Under the pieces are notes generated by a model that saw nothing but the letters and a program-made list of their open reading frames with translations, was not told the origin of the DNA and searched no databases. From Mycolicibacterium peregrinum (GTDB taxonomy: Bacteria; Actinomycetota; Actinomycetes; Mycobacteriales; Mycobacteriaceae), in the NCBI RefSeq assembly GCF_002102345.1, contig NZ_LQPP01000029.1, positions 1 through 64,000 on the forward strand: 64,000 nt of DNA, in the 5' to 3' direction. The number at the start of each line of letters is the position of its first letter. Position 1 is the first letter of the stretch. Position numbers and translations under genes: made by a program. Below, one piece after another: positions 26,781-35,181 of the stretch.

Positions 26781-29276
26781 TCAGCCCTGCGGGGCCAGCA
26801 TCGCCCTCAGCATCGACAGCATTTCCGTCCGCGACTCGGCGCCCAGGCGCCGCCGGATGCGGGCCACATGGTGCTCGACCGTCTTCGCCGAGATGAACAA
26901 CTGACTGCCGATGTCGCGGTACGGCATCCCGAGCAGCAGCAGTTCGGCCACCTCGCGTTCGCGGTCGGACAGCTTGGTCGACGACGGAGCCGGTGCCCGG
27001 GGCGCGGCGCCGGCCGGAGGGGGCGAGACGACTTCGATCTCCTCGACGGCACTGGTCTGCTTGAGGTCGCGGGCCAGTTGCAGCATCGCCTGGGACACCC
27101 GGGCATCGGGGGTCTGCAGTGCGGCCTGGCTGGCCAGCCGGGTCCCGTCCCAGGTCAGTCCGAACTGCGACAGTCCACGGGCCGCGGTCGTGACTTCGTC
27201 GGTGTCGACATGATTGGCCAGCACCCGCAGCCAGATGCGCCCGGCATTGGCCAGCGCACGGGCGAATGCGCTCTGACCGGCCGCCGCGGTCAGTGCCTGC
27301 CCGTGGGGGGCGACGGCTCCGGGCGAGTTGGCCAGGATCCCGGCGTGCACGCCGGCCCAGTGCAGCGGCACCGACCACAACACCGGATTGCCGAGTGCCG
27401 CGAGGAGGCTCCACGCCTCGGACAGCGTGTGTTCCAGGCGGTCGACCTGACGCATCCTGGCGCCGGCCACCCACAGCTCACCGAGCGGCAGCAGCGAGAA
27501 CAGGTCGATCGAATACTCGGCGAGCACCTCGACCGCGGCAAACCAGTGCTTCTGGACGGCGCCACTGTCTCCGCTTCGCCGGGCGATCGCGGTACGCAAC
27601 GCCGCCGCCCACAACGCGTCGCGACGGTGCAGATCGGCGCCTGCGGCGGCAGCAGCGTCGGCGTCGGAGCCGGCCGGCCCCAGCTGGCCGTCCTGCATCT
27701 TCACCCAGCCCAACAGGAGCCGGTGGCGCGCCGCGCTGAACGCCTCATCGCCGCTGCCGGCCCGAACCGCGCGGCTGATCACGCTGCGTGCCCGCACGGA
27801 GTCTCCGCCGTGCAGGGCGGCCAACGTCACCAGGGCCGCTGGGGTATCGGGGGCGACGCCGCCGGCCTGATATTCCGCCGTGACCGCCTGCCCCAGCCGG
27901 GCCACGGTCACGGCGAACGGCTGATCCAGCGACAGCACCAGACCTTCGGCCAGGCTGCGCGCTGCCCGCGCTGTCGAGGTGGGTGGCCCCGCGACCTCCG
28001 AGTTCGACGACGCCCGCGCCGCATCGGCGTCACCCGCGGCAAGAAAACAGGTCGCGGCGGCTGAGCTGATCAAGGTGTCCGGATAGGGGCCGAGCCACCG
28101 GAACAGGTCGGCGGCCTGGGCTGCGCCGCCGTCGTGCATGGCGACGCTGGCCGCGACCCGCACCGCGGTGGCGCGTTCGGAGGCGTCCTCGGAGCCGAGC
28201 AGCTCATCGGCCATGCGGGCCGCGGTGGTGCAGTCCCCGGCCAACGCCAGTGCGTCGGCCAGTCGGGTGCTCACCGCGGCGGCACCGGCTGTGACCGCGG
28301 CGCGGTAGAGCCGGGCCGCCCGCGCAGGCCGGGCGCGATTGTGGGCGGCGTGCTCGGCCAGCGCCTCGGCCAGCCGGTCATCGCGTAGTCCGTGCTCGGC
28401 CAGCCGCACCGCGAGATCGGCAGACAGGGTCGACAGTTCGAGTTGCGAAGTGAGCAGCGAGGTTTCGATCTCATGGTGGCGCGCGGCGCCGGCGATCTGG
28501 GCGAGCGATTCATGTACCAACCGGACGAACCGCCGGTCATGGGACGGCTCCACCAAGCCGCCGGCGCGGGCCCGATCCACCAGTGCCGACGCCTCGGCGC
28601 CGGTCAACCGCAACGCCGCAGCGACGTCGTCGGGGCCGAGATCATGGCTCAGAGACAGGATCAGCAGCGCATCACGGGTGGCGTCGTCAACCAGGCGTAA
28701 TCGGTGTAGCAGTGCGAACTTTGCCGCGTCGGCCGGGGCCTCGACCGCATCTGCTGCTGCCCGCAACAGAAACGGCAGGCCGGCGGTCGCCGCCAGCACC
28801 GACCTCACGGTTTCCACGGTCGCGGGTGACCCCAGCGCCGCGGTCAGCACCCGGCCCACCTCGGCTGCAGGCAGCGGGCCGAGCCGCACCACCGGGTTCT
28901 CCCGCTCCAGAGCGGTGGCCAACGCGTGCAACGGCAGGCGGTGGGTCAACGGCACACACGCCGCCACCACGGTTGCCGAAGGATCCGCGACTTTTTCTGC
29001 AAGACAATCGATTTCGGTGTCGCTCAGCTGGTCTGCGTCGTCGACGACGAACGCCGCCTCGGCGGCATCGCCCGGTCGGGGAGCGCGGGTCAGCACGGTA
29101 CGGCCGGCCTCGCGCAGTGTGCTGCGGATCTCGGCGAGCACCGTGCTCTTGCCGGTTCCGATGCCGCCGGACAGCAGCAGCTTGACCGGCTCAGCCGGGT
29201 CGGCCAGTACCGCACCGATCGCCGTCCGGGCAGCCAACGGAAGCTCCGGAACGGGTTCCGGTGCCGGGGCGGTCAT
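26781..29276 (-). CDS. iniR: IniR-like LuxR-type ATPase transcriptional regulator
   Basis: An 831-residue regulator of the LAL/MalT-like type, equivalent by position and architecture to Rv0339c. That protein has been reported (IniR, M. marinum/M. tuberculosis work, from memory) to control iniBAC. The N-terminal NTPase has the P-loop LSGGIGTGKST (about 36-46) and the Walker B strand AAFVVDDADQLSD. A long helical TPR-like middle (about 230-740) follows. The C-terminal LuxR helix-turn-helix is KLSDREREVAELLLLGMPY and TVEHHVARIRRRLGA (about 770-825). It lies 10 bp downstream of the Hsp70-like gene on the same strand, so the two form an operon reading away from the ini genes. Confidence 0.88.
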   Translation of the reverse strand: MTAPAPEPVPELPLAARTAIGAVLADPAEPVKLLLSGGIGTGKSTVLAEIRSTLREAGRTVLTRAPRPGDAAEAAFVVDDADQLSDTEIDCLAEKVADPSATVVAACVPLTHRLPLHALATALERENPVVRLGPLPAAEVGRVLTAALGSPATVETVRSVLAATAGLPFLLRAAADAVEAPADAAKFALLHRLRLVDDATRDALLILSLSHDLGPDDVAAALRLTGAEASALVDRARAGGLVEPSHDRRFVRLVHESLAQIAGAARHHEIETSLLTSQLELSTLSADLAVRLAEHGLRDDRLAEALAEHAAHNRARPARAARLYRAAVTAGAAAVSTRLADALALAGDCTTAARMADELLGSEDASERATAVRVAASVAMHDGGAAQAADLFRWLGPYPDTLISSAAATCFLAAGDADAARASSNSEVAGPPTSTARAARSLAEGLVLSLDQPFAVTVARLGQAVTAEYQAGGVAPDTPAALVTLAALHGGDSVRARSVISRAVRAGSGDEAFSAARHRLLLGWVKMQDGQLGPAGSDADAAAAAGADLHRRDALWAAALRTAIARRSGDSGAVQKHWFAAVEVLAEYSIDLFSLLPLGELWVAGARMRQVDRLEHTLSEAWSLLAALGNPVLWSVPLHWAGVHAGILANSPGAVAPHGQALTAAAGQSAFARALANAGRIWLRVLANHVDTDEVTTAARGLSQFGLTWDGTRLASQAALQTPDARVSQAMLQLARDLKQTSAVEEIEVVSPPPAGAAPRAPAPSSTKLSDREREVAELLLLGMPYRDIGSQLFISAKTVEHHVARIRRRLGAESRTEMLSMLRAMLAPQG

Positions 29277-29286
29277 CAGCGCCGAC

Positions 29287-31071
29287 CTAGGCTCCGCCGC
29301 CTGGGGCCTCCGCCGCCGCAGTGGTGGTAACCGGCGGCTGGGTGGTGGTCGGCGGCTTCGTCGTCGTCGGAGGCTGTGTGGTCGTCGTCGGCGGTTGCGT
29401 CGTGGTGGTGGTCGTCGGCGGTTGCGTCGTGGTCGTTGTGGTGGTCGTTGTAGTCGTGGTGGTTGTGGTCGGACTGGTCGTCGTGGTGGTTTCCGGCGCG
29501 GACGTCGTCGTCTCCGGCGGCGGTGGCGGCGGAACGACGACGGTGGTGGTCTTGACCCCGTCGGGCCCCTCGGTCACGGTCGTGATCGGCTCGGGCGGCG
29601 GCCCCTCCGGGGACGGACCCATCGAGTAGGTGGTGCTGGTCTCGGTGAGAGGGGTGGAATCCCCTTCGGAACTGGTCAACGTCACTGCTAGGCCACCTGC
29701 GGCCAGCAGCACAGCCGCCGCCGCGGCCCCGAACAGGATCCCCGGACGCTTGTACCAGGGCAGCGGCTCCGGTGCGGCGTCGAACATCTCCTCTTCGTGG
29801 CTGAACTGGACGGGTGGTCGCGCCGCGGTCGTGCCCGGCGCGGTTTCGTACTCGCCGCCCGCATAGGGCACCGGTTCGTTTCCAGGTGCATCGTCCTGCG
29901 ACCAGGCCAGGGCGCTCCCCGCGTCCCCGTCGTCGGCCGACGGTTGCGCCATGGTGGCACCAGCCGCCCAGGCCGCCGGACCGAGGCTGGTGGGAGCCAT
30001 CCCGGTGGGAGCGTCGGCAGCCGCCACCTCGGGGGCCATGCCGGTCGGCGCAGCGGCGTCGATGACGCGCTCGGCGACGAGAGCGGCGCCGAGGGCCACA
30101 TCGAGCTGCGGTCGCTGCGTTGTCACCACTGGGGCGCGCAGCCGCTCGGACAGTCGCTGAGTCACCAGGGGGATCGCCGCTCCGCCGCCGACGGTGGCGA
30201 CCGCGGTCACACTGGACAACGCAATGTTGTTGCGCTGCAACGTGTCTTCGACGGCATCCAACAGGCCGGCCAGTGGCGCGGACATCAGTTGCTCTAGTTC
30301 TGGGCGGGTCACCCGAACGTCGGAGCTGAACCCGGGCAGTTCGGTGGGAATCGCCGTCGCGGTATCGGCGGACAACCGTTCCTTGGCCTGACGGCATTCG
30401 GCCCGAAGCTTCGCCAGAGAACCGACCGCCGCGGTACCGGCCGGATCGGAATCGTTGGCCGTCGCGATCCCGCTGAGAACGTGGTTGAGCAGCGCCTGGT
30501 CGATCTGATCGCCGGAGAAGTCCGGATAACGGAAAGTCGGTGCGATGGTGGCGAAATTGGCGCCGGCGTCGGCCAGCGTCACGCTCGTCCCGCTGCCGCC
30601 GAAGTCGCACAACACCACGACGCCGTCGGCGGGTAACCCCGGATCGGCCTGCAGCGCCGCCAGCGCGGTCAAGGAATCGGGCACCAGGCCCGGCGGCACA
30701 CCGGCCGGTGACAGGGCGGGCTTGTTGCGCAGTGCGCCACGCAAGGCGCCCACGGTGCTGGGCCCCCAGTGCGCGGGTACCGCGATCACCACGGGCGAAC
30801 CACCGCCTGCGGTGCGGGCCATGACGTCGAGGGCCTCGGCCAGCACCAGTTCACCGCGGTGCTGGGACCCGTCGGCAGCGACAAGGGGGACGGGGTCGCC
30901 GACGCGTTCCACGAAGCCGGCCAACGGCAATCCGCTGCCGGTGTACTCGCCGACGTCCGGCGCGCGGTCGTTGTGCAGCGTGAAAATCGATCGGCGGATC
31001 ACCGGTTGGCGGCCTTCGCGGGCTGCCACCAGGTTGGTCATCCCGATCGACAACCCCAGTGAGTCGGTCAT
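29287..31071 (-). CDS. Hsp70-like actin-fold membrane protein with Thr-rich tail
   Basis: A 594-residue protein. Residues 1-340 match the Hsp70 nucleotide-binding domain: GLSIGMTN (6-13), AVPAHWG (98-104), DFGGSGTSVTL (156-166), CRQAKERLS (226-234) and GGGAAIPLV (295-303). The phosphate-1 Asp found in DnaK (IDLGTTN) is Ser here. There is no Hsp70 substrate-binding domain. Instead come an acidic linker, WYKRP (439-443), one transmembrane helix (445-466) and a Thr/Pro-rich tail (467-594) that should lie outside the membrane. Predicted topology is domain in, tail out. It diverges from the IniB-like gene and shares a promoter region with CCCCTAnTGG repeats. Function unknown; not a classical chaperone. 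Confidence 0.8.
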   Translation of the reverse strand: MTDSLGLSIGMTNLVAAREGRQPVIRRSIFTLHNDRAPDVGEYTGSGLPLAGFVERVGDPVPLVAADGSQHRGELVLAEALDVMARTAGGGSPVVIAVPAHWGPSTVGALRGALRNKPALSPAGVPPGLVPDSLTALAALQADPGLPADGVVVLCDFGGSGTSVTLADAGANFATIAPTFRYPDFSGDQIDQALLNHVLSGIATANDSDPAGTAAVGSLAKLRAECRQAKERLSADTATAIPTELPGFSSDVRVTRPELEQLMSAPLAGLLDAVEDTLQRNNIALSSVTAVATVGGGAAIPLVTQRLSERLRAPVVTTQRPQLDVALGAALVAERVIDAAAPTGMAPEVAAADAPTGMAPTSLGPAAWAAGATMAQPSADDGDAGSALAWSQDDAPGNEPVPYAGGEYETAPGTTAARPPVQFSHEEEMFDAAPEPLPWYKRPGILFGAAAAAVLLAAGGLAVTLTSSEGDSTPLTETSTTYSMGPSPEGPPPEPITTVTEGPDGVKTTTVVVPPPPPPETTTSAPETTTTTSPTTTTTTTTTTTTTTTQPPTTTTTTQPPTTTTQPPTTTKPPTTTQPPVTTTAAAEAPGGGA

Positions 31072-31141
31072 CAGGCGTCACTCCTGTTGTCTCGGCCGAC
31101 CCTCACCCTAACCGCTGAGGCATCCAGGGCCCGGCATTGTT

Positions 31142-31184
31142 CCCCTAGTGGCGTTAATCCCCTAATGTCCGCCCCCCTAATGGC
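31142..31184. promoter_or_regulatory. Three direct repeats of CCCCTAnTGG in the divergent ini promoter
   Basis: CCCCTAGTGGC (31142-31152), CCCCTAATG (31159-31167) and CCCCTAATGGC (31174-31184), spaced 17 and 15 bp. They lie between the starts of the divergent Hsp70-like gene (31071) and the IniB-like gene (31269). The same element is found again upstream of iniB. They are candidate operators for the neighbouring IniR-like regulator; that is inference. Confidence 0.6.
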
Positions 31185-31268
31185 GGGCGGGCAGGGGTGG
31201 GTTCGGCACCGATCCCAGCACCCTCACAGCTGGCTAGCATTCGAAGCGAACCGTTGAGGAGGTGGAGC

Positions 31269-31817
31269 ATGGCGAACACATTGCTGGACTTTGTGATGTC
31301 GCTGGTACGCGACCCTGACGCTGCTGCCCACTATGCCGCCGATCCGGCGCAGGCCATCGCCGACGCACATCTGACGGATGTGACCAGCGCGGACGTCAAC
31401 AATCTGATTCCCGTCGTGTCGGAGTCGTTGTCGACAACCGGCGGTGGTGGCACCTTCGGTGACCTGGGTGCCGCCGACCCGGGCGGCAACGTCTGGGCCA
31501 GTGGCGCGGCCACGGCGGCGTTCGACGCCTTCGGCGATCACGTGCCGGTCGATGCCCCCAACCATGCCTGGGATACGACGGCGGATCAGGTGATCGACCA
31601 GCCGGGCTCCTCGGACCATCTGGTGTCCTCCGGGCCGGTCATCGACGACGTCGGTGTCCTTCAGCAGCCGCTCGAAGACGTATCGCTGCAGCTCGACGAG
31701 CCGGTCATCGAGGATGTGCCGGTCGCCGATCCGGTGTCGGATCCGGTATGGGATCACCACGTCGTCGACACCGAGCATCACACCGACGACCCGGGCGGTT
31801 TCGATATCTTCGACTGA
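31269..31817 (+). CDS. IniB N-terminal-domain protein (Rv0340-like)
   Basis: A 182-residue protein. Residues 1-55 (MANTLLDFVMSLVRDPDAAA, then AADPAQAIADAHL) match the N-terminal domain of IniB, whose start is MTTLIDFILELFRSPAAAAS. The rest is acidic and rich in Asp, Val and Pro, with no membrane segment. It ends GGFDIFD, echoing the GFDAF end of IniB; an internal AAFDAFGDH repeats the theme. The start at 31269 follows GAGGAGG. By position it corresponds to Rv0340 of M. tuberculosis. It is transcribed towards iniB but separated from it by a strong terminator. Function unknown; co-regulation with iniB is likely because both promoters share the CCCCTAnTGG element. Confidence 0.8.
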   Translation: MANTLLDFVMSLVRDPDAAAHYAADPAQAIADAHLTDVTSADVNNLIPVVSESLSTTGGGGTFGDLGAADPGGNVWASGAATAAFDAFGDHVPVDAPNHAWDTTADQVIDQPGSSDHLVSSGPVIDDVGVLQQPLEDVSLQLDEPVIEDVPVADPVSDPVWDHHVVDTEHHTDDPGGFDIFD

Positions 31818-31833
31818 AGCCACCAGACCTTCC

Positions 31834-31868
31834 AATAAGCGCGCGACCCATGCGGTCGCGCGCTTATT
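31834..31868 (+). terminator. Strong terminator after the IniB-like gene
   Basis: Perfect 15-bp stem AATAAGCGCGCGACC (31834-31848) / GGTCGCGCGCTTATT (31854-31868) with a 5-base loop and GCGTTTTA after it. It lies 17 bp after the stop codon and separates the IniB-like gene from iniB. Confidence 0.85.
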
Positions 31869-31927
31869 GCGTTTTACCTGCGGAAACGTCAATACATTTG
31901 GGGCTTCCAGCCCTTGCCCCCACCGAT

Positions 31928-31972
31928 CCCCTATACCCCTATTGGGGGAACCCCCTGCACCCCGAGTGGGGG
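31928..31972. promoter_or_regulatory. CCCC-N4-GGGG elements upstream of iniB
   Basis: CCCCTATTGGGGG (31936-31948) and CCCCGAGTGGGGG (31960-31972), preceded by a partial CCCCTAT (31928-31934). They share CCCC-T/G-A-N-TGG with the three repeats at 31142-31184. They lie about 130-175 bp upstream of the iniB start codon. The two elements are 24 bp apart, centre to centre. iniB promoters are known to respond to cell-wall inhibitors; binding of IniR here is inference. Confidence 0.6.
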
Positions 31973-32102
31973 AGATGCGGGGAGGGGAATCGACCCCGTT
32001 CCCGGTGTCGCGGCGCACCCATAACGTTGTCTCCAGATCGCCGGAGAGCCCGGCACGGGGAGTCACCAGACACTCCACAGAAACATCCGAAAGGTTGGAG
32101 CA

Positions 32103-33224
32103 ATGACCACTCTGATCGACTTCATCCTCGAGCTCTTCCGCAGCCCGGCCGCCGCGGCGTCGTACGTCGCCAACCCGGAGGGTGCATTGCGGGACGCAGG
32201 ACTGCCGAACGTGTCGGCCGCTCAGCTCGCCTCCGTCGCGGCATCGGCTGCTCCGGCCGGCATCGCGCTGGGCAACGGCGACCCGGTCTACGGGCTGCAG
32301 CGGGCCGTGGCCGACTACCACAGCATCGCCTCCCCGTTCTCGCCGCAGACGGCCTTCACCTCGCAGCCGACGTTCGCGCCGGAGACCAACACCGATTTCA
32401 TGAGCGGTAACTCCACCGATCTGGCCAGCCACAACAACGTCCCGGTCATGAGCCCCAACCAGGACGCGGGCGCCAACGCTCAGCAGGGTGCGTTCAACCT
32501 GGGCTTCGGTGACATCACGCTGGGGGACAAGACCTCCAACACCGCCACCAACGGCGCGGTCGTGAACACCGGCCACGCCGACGGGCCCATCGTCACCGGC
32601 GACGGTGCGGTGCTGGGCCACGGCAACACCGTCAACAACGGTGATGTCTGGGCCGGCTCGGGTTCTCACGTCAACGTGGGTGAGGGCAACGCCATCGAGG
32701 ACAGCTCGCAGCACGCAGGCGGCAACGTCATCTCCGGCAACGACGGCCCGGTGATCAGCGATGTCGACATGAGCGGTGGACACGGCGGTGGCGCCAGCGC
32801 CAGCGGTGGCGGCGGCCTGCTCGGCATCGGTGGCGGACACGCCAGCGGTGGTGACGGCGGCAACGCGGGCAGCATCGTGATCAGCGACAGCTCCAACCAC
32901 GCTGTCGGCGGTAACCAGACCACCGCCGGTCACGACGTGGGCAGCGGCAACAGCAGCGTGATCGACTCGTCGGTGCACAGCTCGACCTCGACGTCGACCA
33001 CGCACAGCGTCGAGGACAACTCGTCCAGCTACTCGTCGAACATCGCCTCGGGCAACGAGTCTCACACCGCGCTCGGGTCGGGCAACGAGACTCACACCGC
33101 GTTCGGGTCGGGCAACGAGTCGCACACCGCGCTGGGCTCGGGCAACAGCTACGACTCGCACTCGCAGTCCCACACCGACGTGGCGTCACACAACCCGATC
33201 GAAACCGGGTTCGACGCCTTCTGA
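32103..33224 (+). CDS. iniB: IniB, Gly/Ser/Asn-rich protein
   Basis: A 373-residue protein. It starts with the IniB N-terminal domain (MTTLIDFILELFRSPAAAAS, 1-60). A long low-complexity part follows, rich in Gly, Ser, Asn and His (GHGGGASASGGGGLLGIGG and similar), like Gly-rich structural proteins. Residues about 316-348 are three copies of the 10-residue unit SGN[EST]..HTA[LF]G. It ends ETGFDAF. iniB is the first gene of the isoniazid/ethambutol-inducible iniBAC group in M. tuberculosis; its role is unknown. GAAAGGTTGGAG precedes the ATG. A hairpin follows before iniA. Confidence 0.93.
   Translation: MTTLIDFILELFRSPAAAASYVANPEGALRDAGLPNVSAAQLASVAASAAPAGIALGNGDPVYGLQRAVADYHSIASPFSPQTAFTSQPTFAPETNTDFMSGNSTDLASHNNVPVMSPNQDAGANAQQGAFNLGFGDITLGDKTSNTATNGAVVNTGHADGPIVTGDGAVLGHGNTVNNGDVWAGSGSHVNVGEGNAIEDSSQHAGGNVISGNDGPVISDVDMSGGHGGGASASGGGGLLGIGGGHASGGDGGNAGSIVISDSSNHAVGGNQTTAGHDVGSGNSSVIDSSVHSSTSTSTTHSVEDNSSSYSSNIASGNESHTALGSGNETHTAFGSGNESHTALGSGNSYDSHSQSHTDVASHNPIETGFDAF
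33048..33146 (+). repeat. 30-bp tandem repeat in iniB
   Basis: Three units of 30 bp (33048-33077, 33078-33107, 33108-33137) beginning TCGGGCAACGAG, plus a 9-bp partial unit TCGGGCAAC. They encode SGNESHTALG, SGNETHTAFG and SGNESHTALG. In-frame copy number could vary between strains. Confidence 0.85.
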
Positions 33225-33239
33225 TCCGCACTGCATCGC

Positions 33240-33277
33240 AACGGGCGGAGACCCCATCAAGGGGTCTCCGCCCCGTT
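33240..33277 (+). terminator. Hairpin between iniB and iniA
   Basis: AACGGGCGGAGACCCC (33240-33255) pairs with GGGGTCTCCGCCCCGTT (33261-33277), a 16-bp stem with one bulged C and a 5-base loop. It lies 15 bp after the iniB stop and 38 bp before the iniA start. It looks like an intrinsic terminator without a long T-run and may partly stop transcription or protect the iniB mRNA end. Confidence 0.65.
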
Positions 33278-33315
33278 CGTGCGCCTACGGTGGACTCCGC
33301 AGGAGGGAACGTTCA

Positions 33316-35181
33316 ATGACCCAACCGACAACTCAGCCGACGCAACCGGGTGACCCGCGCAAGGTCAAGGTGATCGTCGAGCTCATCGACCACACCACCA
33401 AGATCGCCGCCGCGCGCGACCGCGGTGACCTGGTGGAACGGCTGAAAGTGGCCAACGTGCGGATCAACGATCCGCAGATCCGCGTGGTCATCGCCGGCCA
33501 GCTCAAACAGGGCAAGAGCCAACTGCTCAACTCGCTGCTCAACGTCCCCGTGGCACGCGTCGGCGACGACGAATCCACCGTGCTGGCCACCGTCGTCTCC
33601 TACGGGGACCAACCCACCGCACACCTGGTCGTGGCGCGGCCCGACGGCGCCGAACCCGAGCGGATCGCCATACCGCCCTCAGACCTGACCAAGGACCTGC
33701 GCCGGGCGCCCGAAGCCGGTGGACGCGAGGTGCTGCGCGTCGAGGTGACCGCGCCCAGCCCGCTGCTCAAAGGCGGACTGGCATTCATCGACACCCCGGG
33801 CGTGGGCGGCCATGGGCAACCGCATCTGTCCTCCACCCTCGGCCTGCTGCCCGATGCGGATGCCCTGCTGATGGTCAGCGACACCAGCCAGGAATTCACC
33901 GAGCCGGAGATGATCTTCATCCGGCAGGCGATCGAAATCTGCCCGGTGGCAACGATTGTCGCGACCAAGACCGACCTGTACCCGCATTGGCGGCAAATCG
34001 TCGGCGCCAATGTCGGCCACCTGCAACGGGCCGGTATATCGACCCCGGTTACTCCAGTCTCCTCAGTACTGCGCAGCCATGCGATCCAGCTCAACGACAA
34101 GGAACTCAACGAGGAGTCGAACTTCCCCGCGATCGTGAAGTTCCTGTCCGACCGCGTGCTCTCCCGCGAGAACGACCGGATTCGCGATGAGGTGGTGGCC
34201 GAAATCCATTCGGCCGCAGAACATCTGCTGCTGGCCGTCGATTCCGAACTCTCGGCCTTCAATGATCCTGGTGAACGTGAGCGGCTGACCGCCGACCTGG
34301 AACGGCGCAAGGAGGAAGCGCAGGAAGCACTGCAGCAGACTGCCCTGTGGCAGCAGGTGCTCAACGACGGCATCGCCGATCTGACCGCCGACGTCGATCA
34401 CGATCTACGCCACCGGTTCCGCAACATCACCGCGCACACCGAGAAGGTCATCGACTCCGGCGACCCCACCTTGCACTGGGCCGAGATCGGCGCCGAACTG
34501 GAAGAAGCGGTGGCTACCGCCGTCGGCGACAACTTCGTCTGGGCCTATCAGCGGGCCGAGGCGCTCGCGGCCGAGGTGGCCCGCACCTTCACCGAAGCCG
34601 GTTTGGAGGCAGTGCAGCTGCCACAGATCGACGCCCGCGACATGGGTGCGGGATTCGGCGAGATGAAATCGCTGGCGCGGCTGGAGGCAAAGCCGATCAA
34701 GGCCGGGCACAAGGTCATCACCGGCATGCGCGGCTCCTACGGCGGCGTGCTGATGTTCGGCATGCTCACCTCGTTCGCCGGGCTGGGCATGTTCAACCCG
34801 CTGTCCCTGGGCGCAGGCCTGGTGCTGGGCCGCAAGGCCTACAAGGAGGACATGGAGAACCGGATGTTGCGGGTCCGGGGTGAGGCCAAGACCAACACCC
34901 GCAAATTCGTCGACGACGTTGCATTCGTCGTCGGCAAGGAATCCCGGGACCGGCTCAAAGGCATCCAACGTCAATTGCGAGACCACTACCGCGGAATCGC
35001 CAACCAGACCACGCGCTCACTCAACGAATCGCTGCAGGCCACCCTGATGGCGGCGAAGATCGAGGAGAACGAACGCAATACCCGGGTCGCGGAACTGGAA
35101 CGCCAGCAGAACATCCTCAAACAGGTTGTCCACCACGCCACGAATCTGGCGGGCGAGGGCAACCAGGCTCCGGCTAGGTGA
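33316..35181 (+). CDS. iniA: IniA, dynamin-like GTPase
   Basis: A 621-residue bacterial dynamin-like protein. The G1 loop is GQLKQGKS (61-68), the G3 motif DTPG is near 159 and the G4 motif TKTD near 217-220. A four-helix-bundle region with predicted coiled coil follows (about 290-450: ERLTADLERRKEEAQEALQQ). A hydrophobic lipid-interacting stretch lies at about 473-510 (GVLMFGMLTSFAGLGMFNPL), and a C-terminal helical segment completes it. M. tuberculosis IniA (640 aa) is known to bind and fission membranes and to be induced by cell-wall inhibitors. Here it is preceded by iniB and a hairpin, and followed by two opposite-strand genes before iniC. Confidence 0.95.
   Translation: MTQPTTQPTQPGDPRKVKVIVELIDHTTKIAAARDRGDLVERLKVANVRINDPQIRVVIAGQLKQGKSQLLNSLLNVPVARVGDDESTVLATVVSYGDQPTAHLVVARPDGAEPERIAIPPSDLTKDLRRAPEAGGREVLRVEVTAPSPLLKGGLAFIDTPGVGGHGQPHLSSTLGLLPDADALLMVSDTSQEFTEPEMIFIRQAIEICPVATIVATKTDLYPHWRQIVGANVGHLQRAGISTPVTPVSSVLRSHAIQLNDKELNEESNFPAIVKFLSDRVLSRENDRIRDEVVAEIHSAAEHLLLAVDSELSAFNDPGERERLTADLERRKEEAQEALQQTALWQQVLNDGIADLTADVDHDLRHRFRNITAHTEKVIDSGDPTLHWAEIGAELEEAVATAVGDNFVWAYQRAEALAAEVARTFTEAGLEAVQLPQIDARDMGAGFGEMKSLARLEAKPIKAGHKVITGMRGSYGGVLMFGMLTSFAGLGMFNPLSLGAGLVLGRKAYKEDMENRMLRVRGEAKTNTRKFVDDVAFVVGKESRDRLKGIQRQLRDHYRGIANQTTRSLNESLQATLMAAKIEENERNTRVAELERQQNILKQVVHHATNLAGEGNQAPAR

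Noticed and set aside
26769..28064. Plus-strand frame opposite the IniR-like gene
   Set aside because: No family features; the minus strand carries a complete LuxR-type regulator.
33048..33146. Possible CRISPR-like array
   Set aside because: Units are directly adjacent with no spacers, lie in frame inside iniB and have no cas genes nearby.
31224..33173. Long open frame of 649 codons on the minus strand across the IniB-like gene and iniB
   Set aside because: It is antisense to two recognisable genes in low-complexity, high-GC DNA. Its translation is Arg/Val/Ala-rich with no domain.
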